From: Bradyrhizobiaceae bacterium
Lineage (GTDB): Bacteria > Pseudomonadota > Alphaproteobacteria > Rhizobiales > Aestuariivirgaceae
Length of the DNA stretch: 39,562 nucleotides
Direction: 5' to 3'
Assembly: GCA_947475225.1 (NCBI GenBank)
Contig: CANJMQ010000035.1
Coordinates: 1 to 39,562, forward strand
Position numbers and translations under genes: made by a program
Notes under the pieces: generated by a model
What the model was told of the DNA's origin: nothing
Database searches by the model: none
What the model saw: the letters and a program-made list of their open reading frames with translations, nothing else
Shown: one piece after another, positions 1-7,577 of the stretch
Layout of the letters: every line of letters starts with the position of its first letter
How positions within the stretch are numbered: the first letter of the stretch is position 1

Positions 1-153
1 ATGGAGCGCCAGATGTCGATTTCGGAAGACGTGATCCGCTTCATGACCGTCAAGGTCGAAGCCCTTGAGGATGGTCCGTCGGCCCAGATGCGCCGCCGCG
101 AGGACCGTGATCGCCGCGACGACCGCGCCGAATCGAACGAGGAGAGCAACTAA
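1..153 (+). CDS. rpsF: 30S ribosomal protein S6, C-terminal part (truncated by window start)
   Basis: The frame open from base 1 gives about 50 residues ending in an arginine/aspartate-rich and glutamate-rich tail. The segment with [16 protein letters not shown] matches the end of the S6 fold (the last beta strand with the 'R(F/Y)..V' motif), followed by the charged extension usual in alphaproteobacterial S6. S6 binds 16S rRNA together with S18 in the platform of the small subunit. The stop codon overlaps the rpsR start by one base (TAATG), which implies translational coupling. The gene start lies outside the window, and the ATG at base 1 is probably an internal methionine. Confidence 0.93.
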   Translation: MERQMSISEDVIRFMTVKVEALEDGPSAQMRRREDRDRRDDRAESNEESN

Positions 154-392
154 TGTCCGCTCCGCAAGCCCGCCGCCCCTTCTTCCGCCGCAAGAAGAGC
201 TGCCCCTTCACCGGCGAAAACGCCCCGAAGATCGACTACAAGGACGTGCGCCTCCTGCAGCGCTACGTTTCCGAGCGCGGCAAGATCGTGCCGAGCCGCA
301 TCACCGCGGTATGCGCCAAGAAGCAGCGCGAACTGGCCAAGGCCATCAAGCGCTCCCGCTTCCTGGGCCTGCTGCCCTACGTGCTCAAGTAA
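153..392 (+). CDS. rpsR: 30S ribosomal protein S18
   Basis: This 79-residue protein has the complete S18 pattern: an arginine-rich N-terminus with a run of phenylalanine and basic residues ([13 protein letters not shown]), the '[19 protein letters not shown]' core, '[21 protein letters not shown]' and the ending 'RFLGLLPYV'. It is a primary partner of S6 on the 30S platform. The start overlaps the rpsF stop (TAATG), and rplI follows after 12 bases containing an AAGGAG ribosome-binding site. Many Rhizobiales carry a DUF2232 membrane protein gene between rpsR and rplI; it is absent here. Confidence 0.98.
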   Translation: MSAPQARRPFFRRKKSCPFTGENAPKIDYKDVRLLQRYVSERGKIVPSRITAVCAKKQRELAKAIKRSRFLGLLPYVLK

Positions 393-404
393 GGAGTAGC
401 CCAG

Positions 405-980
405 ATGGACGTCATTCTTCTCGAGCGCGTCGCCAAGCTCGGCCACATGGGCGAAGTGGTGAAGGTCAAGGACGGCTATGCCCGTAACTACCTTCTCCGC
501 GGCGGCAAGGCGCTGCGCGCCACCGAGGCCAACAAGGCCAAGTTCGAACGCGACCGCGCGGCCCTCGAGGCCCGCAACGCCGAACGCCGGGCTGCCGCCG
601 GCGAGGAAGCCAAGTCGCTGGACGGCAAGAGCTTCACGCTCATCCGCCAGGCTGGTGAATCGGGCCAGCTCTATGGGTCCGTGTCGCCCCGTGACATCGT
701 CGACGCCGCTGCCGCGGCCGGCGTCACGATCGACCGTGGCCACGTCATGCTCACCAGCCCGATCAAGACCATCGGCCTCCACGAGGTGATCGTCTCGCCG
801 CATCCGGAAGTCGAGGTCAAGGTGACGGTCAATGTCGCCCGCTCGCCCGAGGAAGCCGCCGCCCAGGCGCGTGGCGAAGACCTCACCGGCCCGACCTCGG
901 ACCGCGCCGAGATCCGTGCCGCCGCCGAGGCCCTCTTCGAGGAAGCCCAGGCCGAGGCCGCCGCGGAAGACAACGCGTAA
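405..980 (+). CDS. rplI: 50S ribosomal protein L9
   Basis: This 191-residue protein opens with the L9 N-terminal domain ([21 protein letters not shown], then '[17 protein letters not shown]'), which binds 23S rRNA. A long helical connector of roughly residues 45-75 follows, then the C-terminal domain ('[13 protein letters not shown]' and '[28 protein letters not shown]'). An acidic, alanine-rich tail of about 40 residues beyond the usual 150 is common in Alphaproteobacteria. It is the last gene of the rpsF-rpsR-rplI operon, with an AAGGAG site upstream and a strong terminator 26 bases downstream. Confidence 0.98.
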   Translation: MDVILLERVAKLGHMGEVVKVKDGYARNYLLRGGKALRATEANKAKFERDRAALEARNAERRAAAGEEAKSLDGKSFTLIRQAGESGQLYGSVSPRDIVDAAAAAGVTIDRGHVMLTSPIKTIGLHEVIVSPHPEVEVKVTVNVARSPEEAAAQARGEDLTGPTSDRAEIRAAAEALFEEAQAEAAAEDNA

Positions 981-1005
981 GCGTCCCACTCCACCGGACT
1001 GCATC

Positions 1006-1033
1006 AGGGCCGCCTCCCGGGGCGGCCCTTTTT
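1006..1033 (+). terminator. Rho-independent terminator of the rpsF-rpsR-rplI operon
   Basis: A perfect nine-base-pair stem (AGGGCCGCC paired with GGCGGCCCT, loop TCCCGG) runs directly into five T residues. It lies 26 bases after the rplI stop. Confidence 0.9.
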
Positions 1034-1126
1034 CATTCCGAGATTGCATCTGCCCCCGTACACGGCCTCTGCAGGGGCCATTAACCCTAGTGCATTCAAC
1101 CCCTTGCGCGAAGCCGTTCCGTCACA

Positions 1127-1141
1127 TTAAAGTTTTGTTAA
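1127..1141 (+). promoter_or_regulatory. Perfect CtrA-type box upstream of cfa
   Basis: The sequence reads TTAA, seven bases (AGTTTTG), TTAA, which is the full consensus spacing for the cell-cycle regulator CtrA in Alphaproteobacteria. It lies about 70-80 bases upstream of the likely cfa start. In this GC-rich DNA an exact match is rare by chance. Binding is inferred, not shown. Confidence 0.4.
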
Positions 1142-1148
1142 TAATGAC

Positions 1149-1187
1149 GGCACCGGGAGGAGGTGCCTGACGCCGTCGTGCGGCGTC
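1149..1187 (+). promoter_or_regulatory. Two adjacent hairpins in the cfa leader
   Basis: Two perfect inverted repeats sit back to back just before the ribosome-binding site: GGCACC/GGTGCC (1149-1154 with 1162-1167, loop of seven) and GACGCCG/CGGCGTC (1169-1175 with 1181-1187, loop of five). They end six bases before the GGAGGAG site and carry no T-tract, so they look like leader RNA structure rather than a terminator. The loop of the first hairpin carries GGGAGGA, itself a Shine-Dalgarno-like sequence. Confidence 0.45.
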
Positions 1188-1208
1188 GGAGTGGAGGAGC
1201 GCAGGAAC

Positions 1209-2468
1209 ATGTACAAACTTCTCGATCGCGCCTTGAAGGTGATCATGGAGAAGGGCACGCTGCGCGTGACCGGACCCGACGGCAAGACCCGTGATTATGG
1301 CGACGGCACCGGAACGCCGACCAACATCACGGTCAGGACGCCGCTCGCCGCCGCCAAGATCGCGGCCGATGCCGACCTCTATCTCGGCGAATGCTACATG
1401 GACGGCACGCTCGACGTTTCGGGCGGCACCACCATCTATGATGCGCTGGCGCTCCTCATGGACAATGCCCATGCGCACAAGATGCCGAAGATCGCCAAGG
1501 CGGCAAACGCCGTGCGCATCGCATTGAAGCGTGTCGACCAGTACAATCCGGTCGGCAAGGCCAAGAACAACGTCGCCCACCACTATGATCTCTCGGGCGC
1601 GCTCTATCACCTGTTCCTCGACCGCGACCGGCAATATTCCTGCGCCTACTTCGAGACCGATGACGGCTCGCTGGAAGATGCGCAACTCGCCAAGAAGCGC
1701 CACCTCGCGGCAAAGCTCGCCATCAAGCCCGGCATGAAGGTGCTGGACATCGGCTCCGGCTGGGGCGGCCTCGGCCTCTACATCGCCGAAATCTGCGGCG
1801 CGGAAGTCACCGGCGTCACCCTGTCCGAGGAGCAGCACAAGCTGTCGAACGAGCGCGCCAAGCAGCGCGGCGTTTCGGACCGCGTGCAATTCCTGCTGAA
1901 GGACTATCGCCACCTCGACACGAAGTTCGACCGGATCGTTTCGGTCGGCATGTTCGAGCATGTGGGTATCGGCCACTTCAAGGAGTTCTTCACCAAGGTG
2001 AACGGCCTCCTCACCGATGACGGCGTCGCCGTGCTGCACTCGATCAACCGCTCGGCGGGGCCTGATGCGACCTCGGCGTGGATCAAGAAATACATCTTCC
2101 CGGGCGGCTACATCCCGGCCCTGTCGGAAGTGCTGCCGCATATCGAGAAGTCCGGTCTCTATGTCACCGACATCGAGATCCTCAGGCTGCACTATGCCAA
2201 GACGCTGCGCGACTGGTACCTGCGCTTCGCCGACCACCGCGAGCGTGCCAAGGAACTCTATGACGAGCGGTTCTGCCGGATGTGGGAGTTCTATCTCGCG
2301 GCCTCCGAATGCGCCTTCCGCTACATGGGCATGAACAATTTCCAGATCCAGTTCGTGAAGAACCAGAATGCGCTGCCTCTGACCAGGAACTACATGACAG
2401 AGGAAGAGGATCGGCTGCGCGAAATCGACTCCAAGCTGCCGCGCTTCAAGTCGGTTCCCGCCGAATAA
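1209..2468 (+). CDS. cfa: Cyclopropane-fatty-acyl-phospholipid synthase
   Basis: This 419-residue class I methyltransferase should transfer the methyl group of S-adenosylmethionine to cis double bonds of membrane phospholipid acyl chains. It has the small N-terminal domain of the Cfa/CMAS family, the lipid-pocket signature 'NVAHHYDLSG' (about residues 121-130), 'QYSCAYFE' and the SAM-binding motif 'VLDIGSGWGGLGLY' (about 178-191). 'FDRIVSVGMFEHVG' and a C-terminal 'RMWEFYLAASECAFR' are also typical. I placed the start at the ATG at 1209 because GGAGGAG at 1193-1199 gives a ten-base spacing; an upstream GTG at 1191 would add six residues. It is a single gene with its own structured leader and a CtrA-type box upstream. 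Confidence 0.95.
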   Translation: MYKLLDRALKVIMEKGTLRVTGPDGKTRDYGDGTGTPTNITVRTPLAAAKIAADADLYLGECYMDGTLDVSGGTTIYDALALLMDNAHAHKMPKIAKAANAVRIALKRVDQYNPVGKAKNNVAHHYDLSGALYHLFLDRDRQYSCAYFETDDGSLEDAQLAKKRHLAAKLAIKPGMKVLDIGSGWGGLGLYIAEICGAEVTGVTLSEEQHKLSNERAKQRGVSDRVQFLLKDYRHLDTKFDRIVSVGMFEHVGIGHFKEFFTKVNGLLTDDGVAVLHSINRSAGPDATSAWIKKYIFPGGYIPALSEVLPHIEKSGLYVTDIEILRLHYAKTLRDWYLRFADHRERAKELYDERFCRMWEFYLAASECAFRYMGMNNFQIQFVKNQNALPLTRNYMTEEEDRLREIDSKLPRFKSVPAE

Positions 2469-2491
2469 GGGTAAGGGGCCCCTACCCTTTT
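2469..2491 (+). terminator. Probable terminator after cfa
   Basis: Directly after the cfa stop, GGGTA(A)GGGG faces CCCCTACCC with one unpaired A, followed by TTTT. The central G and C runs must partly form the loop, so the stem is shorter than it looks. Confidence 0.5.
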
Positions 2492-2511
2492 GCCGGCTCC
2501 CCGGCGATCAT

Positions 2512-2520
2512 TGTGGATAA
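2512..2520 (-). promoter_or_regulatory. Perfect DnaA box upstream of dnaB
   Basis: The plus strand reads TGTGGATAA, the exact complement of the strict DnaA box TTATCCACA, 58 bases before the dnaB start. It is followed at once by a tandem pair of near-identical units (GCATAAGGC at 2524-2532 and GCATAAAGGC at 2533-2542). DnaA may control dnaB transcription here; this is inferred from sequence and position only. Confidence 0.45.
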
Positions 2521-2577
2521 CGGGCATAAGGCGCATAAAGGCGCTGCAAGCATTCTCGATCTGTCTACGGTCCCGCG

Positions 2578-4077
2578 ATGACTCAAAGCCCCAACCTCCG
2601 CGCCGTCGAGCCCTCACCGAACGATGAGAGCTTCCGTAGCCCGCCCCACAACATCGAGGCGGAACAGGCGTTGCTTGGTGCCATACTCGTCAACAACGAG
2701 GCTGGTGACAAGGTGTCAGCCTTTCTGCTGCCTGAGCATTTCTTCGAGCCGCTGCATGCGCGCATCTTCGAGGCCGCCTCGACGCTGATCAAGATCGGCA
2801 AGCTGGCGAGCCCCGTCACGCTCAAGACCCATTTCGAGAATGACGCAACGCTGAAGGAGATCGGCGGAACGGCCTATCTCGCCCGCCTCGCAGCCAGCGC
2901 CACGACGATCATCAATGCCGAGGAGTATGGCCGGACCATCTACGAACTGGCGCAGCGGCGCAAGCTCATCGACGTTGGCACCGACCTCGTCAACGAGGCC
3001 TTCGAGCCCGACATCGAGGACTCCTCGCGCGAACTGATCGAGCGTGCCGAGCAGACACTCTATTCGATGGCCGAGACCGGCAAGTACGGCCAGGGCTTCC
3101 AGCCCTTCGCGCGGGCCCTCACCGATGCCGTCGACATGGCTGCCAGCGCCTACCAGCGCGACGGCGGCCTCTCCGGAATCTCGACGGGGTTGAAGGACCT
3201 TGATGAGAAGATGGGCGGACTGCAGTCTTCCGATCTCATCATCCTTGCCGGGCGACCGGCCATGGGCAAGACGTCGCTTGCCACCAACATCGCCTACAAT
3301 ATCGCAAGGGCCTACAAGGCGGAGCATTCTTCCGATGGCTCGGTGAAGGTTACGGATGGTGGCGTCGTCGCCTTCTTCTCGCTCGAAATGTCGGCTGAGC
3401 AGCTGGCGACGCGCATCATCTCCGAACAGGCGATGATTCCGTCGGAGCGTATCCGCCGTGGCAAGATCACCGACGAGGAATTCGCCAAGATCGTCGAGGT
3501 GACGCGCGAGATGCAGTCGCTGCCGCTCTACATCGATGCGACCGGCGGCATCACCATCGCGCAGGTGGCCGCACGCGCCAGACGGCTGAAGCGCCAGCGA
3601 GGACTGGGACTTCTGGTGGTGGACTATCTTCAGCTGCTCTCCGGCTCCTCGCGCCGCGCCTCGGAAGGCCGCGTGCAGGAAGTCTCCGAGATCACGGTTG
3701 GCCTCAAGGCGCTGGCCAAGGAACTCTCGGTGCCGGTGGTCGCGCTGTCGCAGCTGTCGCGCCAGGTCGAAAACCGCGACGACAAGCGCCCGCAGCTTGC
3801 CGACTTGCGTGAGTCGGGCTCGATCGAACAGGACGCCGACGTGGTGTTGTTCGTCTACCGCGAGGAATATTATCTTGCCCGCAAGGAACCCCGCCCCAAC
3901 ACCCAGGAACACTTCGACTGGCAAGAGCAGATGAACCGCGTGAACGGTGTTGCCGAAGTCATCATCGGAAAGCAGCGCCACGGTCCCACGGGTATCGTCG
4001 AACTGCAGTTCGAGGCGACCCTGACCAAGTTCCAGAACCTGGTGCGTGCCGACTACCTGCCCGAGCGCTTCGAATAG
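2578..4077 (+). CDS. dnaB: Replicative DNA helicase DnaB
   Basis: This 499-residue hexameric 5'-3' helicase unwinds DNA at the replication fork. The N-terminal DnaB domain starts at 'PPHNIEAEQALLGAIL' (about residues 22-37). The RecA-like motor has Walker A GRPAMGKT (about 225-232), Walker B with 'LLVVDYLQLL' (about 345-354) and the late motifs 'LSQLSRQVENRDDKRPQLADLRESG' and 'SIEQDADVVLFVYREEYY'. A short insertion (about 245-263, between the helix after Walker A and 'FFSLEMS') is also seen in other alphaproteobacterial DnaB proteins. The gene stands alone but keeps the usual alphaproteobacterial position between rplI and alr. Confidence 0.97.
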   Translation: MTQSPNLRAVEPSPNDESFRSPPHNIEAEQALLGAILVNNEAGDKVSAFLLPEHFFEPLHARIFEAASTLIKIGKLASPVTLKTHFENDATLKEIGGTAYLARLAASATTIINAEEYGRTIYELAQRRKLIDVGTDLVNEAFEPDIEDSSRELIERAEQTLYSMAETGKYGQGFQPFARALTDAVDMAASAYQRDGGLSGISTGLKDLDEKMGGLQSSDLIILAGRPAMGKTSLATNIAYNIARAYKAEHSSDGSVKVTDGGVVAFFSLEMSAEQLATRIISEQAMIPSERIRRGKITDEEFAKIVEVTREMQSLPLYIDATGGITIAQVAARARRLKRQRGLGLLVVDYLQLLSGSSRRASEGRVQEVSEITVGLKALAKELSVPVVALSQLSRQVENRDDKRPQLADLRESGSIEQDADVVLFVYREEYYLARKEPRPNTQEHFDWQEQMNRVNGVAEVIIGKQRHGPTGIVELQFEATLTKFQNLVRADYLPERFE

Positions 4078-4138
4078 TGACCACGAACCACCCTGGACTG
4101 TAACGACGCCGGTATTCGCACGCTGTTTGGCTCAAATT

Positions 4139-4164
4139 GCGCAGAATACGATTACGTTCTGCGC
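4139..4164. promoter_or_regulatory. Inverted repeat upstream of the HTH regulator
   Basis: GCGCAGAA (4139-4146) and TTCTGCGC (4157-4164) form perfect eight-base arms around a ten-base centre. The repeat sits in the 120-base gap between dnaB and the following regulator gene, with no T-tract. Because it precedes a DNA-binding regulator, an autoregulatory operator is the simplest idea. Confidence 0.35.
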
Positions 4165-4257
4165 GCAACTGGTGCATTATACGCCAGTCTGGGTCGGAAC
4201 GTGAATGGTGGGGCCGCAGATGGGCGTGACACTTTTTTCCAGGACGGGGCTCATCCG

Positions 4258-5112
4258 GTGAACGATCAGGCGCCCTTCTCTCCTCACAAGAACTTCGCGG
4301 AGAACCTGCGCGCACTGTGCGTGCGCCATGGCTCGATCGCGGCAGTGTGCCGCGCGCTCGGCATGAACCGCCAGCAGTTCAACAAATATCTCTCGGGTTC
4401 GACGCTTCCCAATGTTGCAACGCTGGAGAAAATCTGTGGTTTCTTCCGCATCGGGTCGGAAAGCCTGTTCCATGATCCGTCGGTTTTCCTGAAGCCGAAG
4501 GCCGAGCCCGTGTTCGGCGGACTGCCACTGCATGGCCTGAGCATCGCGGCAAATGCCTTGGCAGCGACACAGCCCACGACGTTACGCACCGGATGCTACC
4601 AACTCTACAGCCTGTGGTCACGCGACGAGGGCAAGTGCCTGCGCGAGGCGTTGTTCGTCCAGAAGACGGGCGGCGTAACAGTATTTACCCGCTTTACCAA
4701 GTACCGCGCAGTGGGTCAGCGTCAGAACTATTACCTCAGTGGCCGGCATGATGGCGTCGTGCTCGAACAGGAGAAGGCGCACTTCCTGCTGTCGCTGAAG
4801 CGAAAGGGCTGCAACGAAGTAAGCCTCGTGGCCATTGGCCCGGAAAACGCGCTTTCTCAAAATTTCCTGAGCGGTCTTGCACTTGGCATGGCGCCGTCGG
4901 GAACGCCGCAAGCAGTGCGTGCAACACTTCAGTTTCGCGGCTGCTCCGACGTGCTCAGGCGCACGATCAGGGAGGCAGGCATCCTGCCGCTGTCGGATCA
5001 ATCGATTCCAGAAGAAGTGCGCCTGTCGCTGACGTTGCCGCTACGTAGCCCGGTGGCACACCTTGAAGCATTCAGCCTGCTCGACGCCTTGCCGGCTGCC
5101 GTTAGGTCCTGA
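4258..5112 (+). CDS. XRE-like helix-turn-helix transcriptional regulator
   Basis: The protein is about 284 residues long. Its N-terminal 70 residues hold a Cro/C1-type helix-turn-helix ('FAENLRALCVRHGSIAAVCRALGMNRQQFNKYLSG', then 'TLPNVATLEKICGFF'). The remaining roughly 200 residues have no motif I recognise; they contain beta-rich stretches such as 'YQLYSLWSRDEGKCLREALFVQK' and may sense a ligand. Two GTG starts are possible: 4258, preceded by AGGACGGGG, and 4201, which adds 19 residues of unconvincing sequence. I prefer 4258. It converges with the next gene with a two-base gap. Target genes are unknown. Confidence 0.82.
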   Translation: MNDQAPFSPHKNFAENLRALCVRHGSIAAVCRALGMNRQQFNKYLSGSTLPNVATLEKICGFFRIGSESLFHDPSVFLKPKAEPVFGGLPLHGLSIAANALAATQPTTLRTGCYQLYSLWSRDEGKCLREALFVQKTGGVTVFTRFTKYRAVGQRQNYYLSGRHDGVVLEQEKAHFLLSLKRKGCNEVSLVAIGPENALSQNFLSGLALGMAPSGTPQAVRATLQFRGCSDVLRRTIREAGILPLSDQSIPEEVRLSLTLPLRSPVAHLEAFSLLDALPAAVRS

Positions 5113-5114
5113 AC

Positions 5115-5453
5115 TTAGATGGCGCTGAGGTCGTCGGGCGCAAACTTGTTGAGCGCCAGCATGGCGGCGACGACCTTGCGGGTTTTGACGGCAATCGGTT
5201 TCGATGCTTTCAGCCGACGAATGGAGCCGGCCAGCTGGTCCTTGAAGGCGTCGAGAAGAATCGCCTGATAGTGGTCATAGCGGCTTGGACCACCCGGTGA
5301 AATCGGTTGCCACAACGTGTCGCCATCGCTCCTTGCGATCTTCTTGACCGAGCGCAGCACACGGCGCAGTTCCTTGTTGTCAATCTTGGGAGCCGGGCGG
5401 ACAGCACGTTTCGTTACGCGTGATGCTTGCAGTATGGGCTGCGTTCCATCCAT
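5115..5453 (-). CDS. Hypothetical protein, small and basic
   Basis: This 112-residue protein is rich in lysine and arginine, with a predicted helical pattern and no signal peptide or membrane segment. Readable blocks are 'KIDNKELRRVLRSVKKIARSDGD', 'SRYDHYQAILLDAFKDQLAG' and 'KPIAVKTRKVVAAMLALNKF'. A GGGAG ribosome-binding site lies eight bases before the ATG, which supports a real gene. It is convergent with the HTH regulator and divergent from alr. I do not recognise a family; a nucleic-acid-binding role would fit the charge but is a guess. Confidence 0.65.
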   Translation of the reverse strand: MDGTQPILQASRVTKRAVRPAPKIDNKELRRVLRSVKKIARSDGDTLWQPISPGGPSRYDHYQAILLDAFKDQLAGSIRRLKASKPIAVKTRKVVAAMLALNKFAPDDLSAI

Positions 5454-5657
5454 GTTGAGGTCTCCCGTGCTGAACTGTCGAACACAACGTTGTCACGTTC
5501 ATCTGGTTGCAAATTATGCAATCGCTTTCAGAAGGCAATTTCGCTTTGATTTCGCTCTGCGCGCGAAGGGAGAGCGGCATGCGCTTTTCATGCCGTCGGC
5601 GGCAAGACTTGATCGCGCGCTCCGGGGCCCTTAAGCCAATGGCCGAAAGGATTTGCA

Positions 5658-6803
5658 GTGACCATGACCCCCACCCCCGCGGATCTGGCCGGAGCCGTGC
5701 TGACCATTGACCTGGTTGCGCTCAAGGATAATTGGCGGCGACTTAACACATTGGCCGGAAAGGCAGAATGCGGCGCGGCGGTAAAGGGCAATGGCTATGG
5801 GCTGGGGATCGAGCCGGTCGCCAAGGCGCTGTGGGAGGCTGGTTGCCGGTCCTTCTTCGTGGCAAGGCCCAAGGAGGGCGAGGAGCTGCGCAAACTGCTT
5901 CCCCACGCAACGATCTACATCCTTGACGGGCTGTTTGCGGGGCAAGCGGAATTTTATGCAAAACTGAACCTCTGCCCGGCTCTCATTTCCATCGAGGAAG
6001 CGCAGGAATGGGCAGCGTTTGGAAGGGTTTACGGGCGCAAGTTGCCTTGCGCCATCCATGTCGACACCGGCATCAACCGGCTGGGCTTCTCGATGGCGGA
6101 ATTCGATTCGCTGCTCGCCGACCGCTTCACCATGCGGGAACTGAACGTTACGCTGCTGATGAGCCATCTGGCCTGCGCGGACGACCCTCCCCACCCGCTG
6201 AACCAACGCCAGCACGATGCCTTTGCCGCAGTACGGGCGAAACTGCCGGGCGTGGCGGCGAGCCTTGCCAACTCATCGGGCGTGTTCCTGGGCGATGGCT
6301 TCACGCATGATCTGGTGCGTCCCGGCATCGCGTTGTATGGCGGAAATCCGACGCTGAATGTTGCGAATCCGATGCTGCCCGTTGCCATTCTGGAAGGTGC
6401 CGTGATGCAACTGCGCAATGTTGCTGCCGGTGACACGGTTGGCTACGGAGCGACGTGGACGGCAACCCGTCCGACCCGCATCGCCATACTGGGGGCCGGC
6501 TACAAGGACGGGGTGCCGCGCGCGCTGTCCTCCCGGGAGCCACATGGCCCTGCCCAGGTCTTCATCAACTGCCATCGCTGCCCGGTTATCGGGCGCATTT
6601 CCATGGACATGATGGGGGTCGACATCACCGACTTGCCCGACGGCAGCGTCAAGCGCGGCACGCGGGCGGAGATGCTGGGGCGCCACATCGGCATCGACGA
6701 GGCGGCGTCCTGGGCGGGCACCATTTCCTATGAGTTGCTGACGAGGCTGGGCAGCCGCTATGCAAGGCTCTACACCGGACTCGAATCGGACCGCCCAGCT
6801 TGA
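5658..6803 (+). CDS. alr: Alanine racemase
   Basis: This pyridoxal-phosphate enzyme of about 380 residues converts L-alanine to D-alanine for peptidoglycan. The PLP lysine is K43 in 'AAVKGNGYGLG' and the second catalytic base is Y263 in 'VGYGATW', spaced 19 residues from Y282 in 'GAGYKDG' as in the family. Also visible are 'HVDTGINRLGF', 'NSSGVFLG', 'RPGIALYGGNP' and 'GRISMDMMGVDITD'. The lysine motif is slightly unusual (VKGNGYG instead of the common VKANAYG). The GTG at 5658 has a GAAAGGA site six bases upstream; the ATG at 5664 is the alternative. The mlaE-like gene follows with no gap, suggesting one operon. Confidence 0.96.
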   Translation: MTMTPTPADLAGAVLTIDLVALKDNWRRLNTLAGKAECGAAVKGNGYGLGIEPVAKALWEAGCRSFFVARPKEGEELRKLLPHATIYILDGLFAGQAEFYAKLNLCPALISIEEAQEWAAFGRVYGRKLPCAIHVDTGINRLGFSMAEFDSLLADRFTMRELNVTLLMSHLACADDPPHPLNQRQHDAFAAVRAKLPGVAASLANSSGVFLGDGFTHDLVRPGIALYGGNPTLNVANPMLPVAILEGAVMQLRNVAAGDTVGYGATWTATRPTRIAILGAGYKDGVPRALSSREPHGPAQVFINCHRCPVIGRISMDMMGVDITDLPDGSVKRGTRAEMLGRHIGIDEAASWAGTISYELLTRLGSRYARLYTGLESDRPA

Positions 6804-6805
6804 AC

Positions 6806-7573
6806 ATGTTTGCCCATATCGGCCGCGCCACGCTGGCCCTGCTCGGAGAGGTGGGCCGCGTCACGCTGTTCCTGAAGGATGCCCTGCTGCAGGGGCTGAC
6901 GCCCAAGATCTTCGTCCGGCAGATTCTCGAGCAGATGATGCGGATCGGCTATTTCTCGTTGCCGGTCGTCGGGCTCACCGCCTTCTTCACCGGCGGCGCC
7001 CTCGCCCTGCAAATCTATCTCGGCTCATCGCGCTTCAATGCCGAGAGCCTTGTCGCCTCGATCGTCGCACTTGGCATCACGCGCGAGCTGGGGCCGGTGC
7101 TGGCCGGGCTGATGGTGGCGGGGCGCGTCGGCGCGTCCATCGCGGCGGAGCTCGGCACAATGCGGGTGACCGAGCAGATCGACGCGCTGGTGACGCTGGC
7201 GACCAACCCGTTCAAGTATCTCGTGGCGCCGCGCATCATCGCGGCGGTGGTGACGCTGCCGATCCTCGTGGGTATCGCCGACGTCATCGGCATCATGGGC
7301 GGCTATATCGTCGGCACGCGGTCGATCGGCCTCAACGGCTATGCCTATATCCGCAACACGGCGGACTTCCTGCAGTTCAACGACGTGTCATCAGGTCTCA
7401 TCAAGGCCGCCGTCTTCGGCTTCATCATCGCGGTGATGGGCTGCTACCACGGCTTCAACTCGAAGGGTGGTGCGCAGGGCGTGGGCCGCGCCACCACCAA
7501 TGCGGTGGTCTCCTCCGCGATCCTGATCCTTGCTGCCAACTTCGCCCTTACCTCGCTGCTGTTCGCGGATTGA
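6806..7573 (+). CDS. mlaE: MlaE-family lipid ABC transporter permease
   Basis: This inner-membrane protein of about 255 residues matches the MlaE/YrbE (DUF140) permease family: several hydrophobic segments, 'FTGGALALQIYLG', the signature 'RELGPVLAGLMVAGRVGASIAAELGTMRVTEQIDAL' and 'PRIIAAVVTLPILV'. The family moves phospholipids between the inner membrane and the periplasm together with an MlaF ATPase and an MCE-domain MlaD protein. A TTG at 6800 overlapping the alr stop is an alternative start. mlaF follows five bases after the stop; no mlaD follows, which is unusual for this system. Confidence 0.92.
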   Translation: MFAHIGRATLALLGEVGRVTLFLKDALLQGLTPKIFVRQILEQMMRIGYFSLPVVGLTAFFTGGALALQIYLGSSRFNAESLVASIVALGITRELGPVLAGLMVAGRVGASIAAELGTMRVTEQIDALVTLATNPFKYLVAPRIIAAVVTLPILVGIADVIGIMGGYIVGTRSIGLNGYAYIRNTADFLQFNDVSSGLIKAAVFGFIIAVMGCYHGFNSKGGAQGVGRATTNAVVSSAILILAANFALTSLLFAD

Positions 7574-7577
7574 TGTG

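Noticed and set aside
2716..3981. Minus-strand frame opposite dnaB
   Set aside because: It mirrors DnaB codons and lacks any recognisable start signal or domain.
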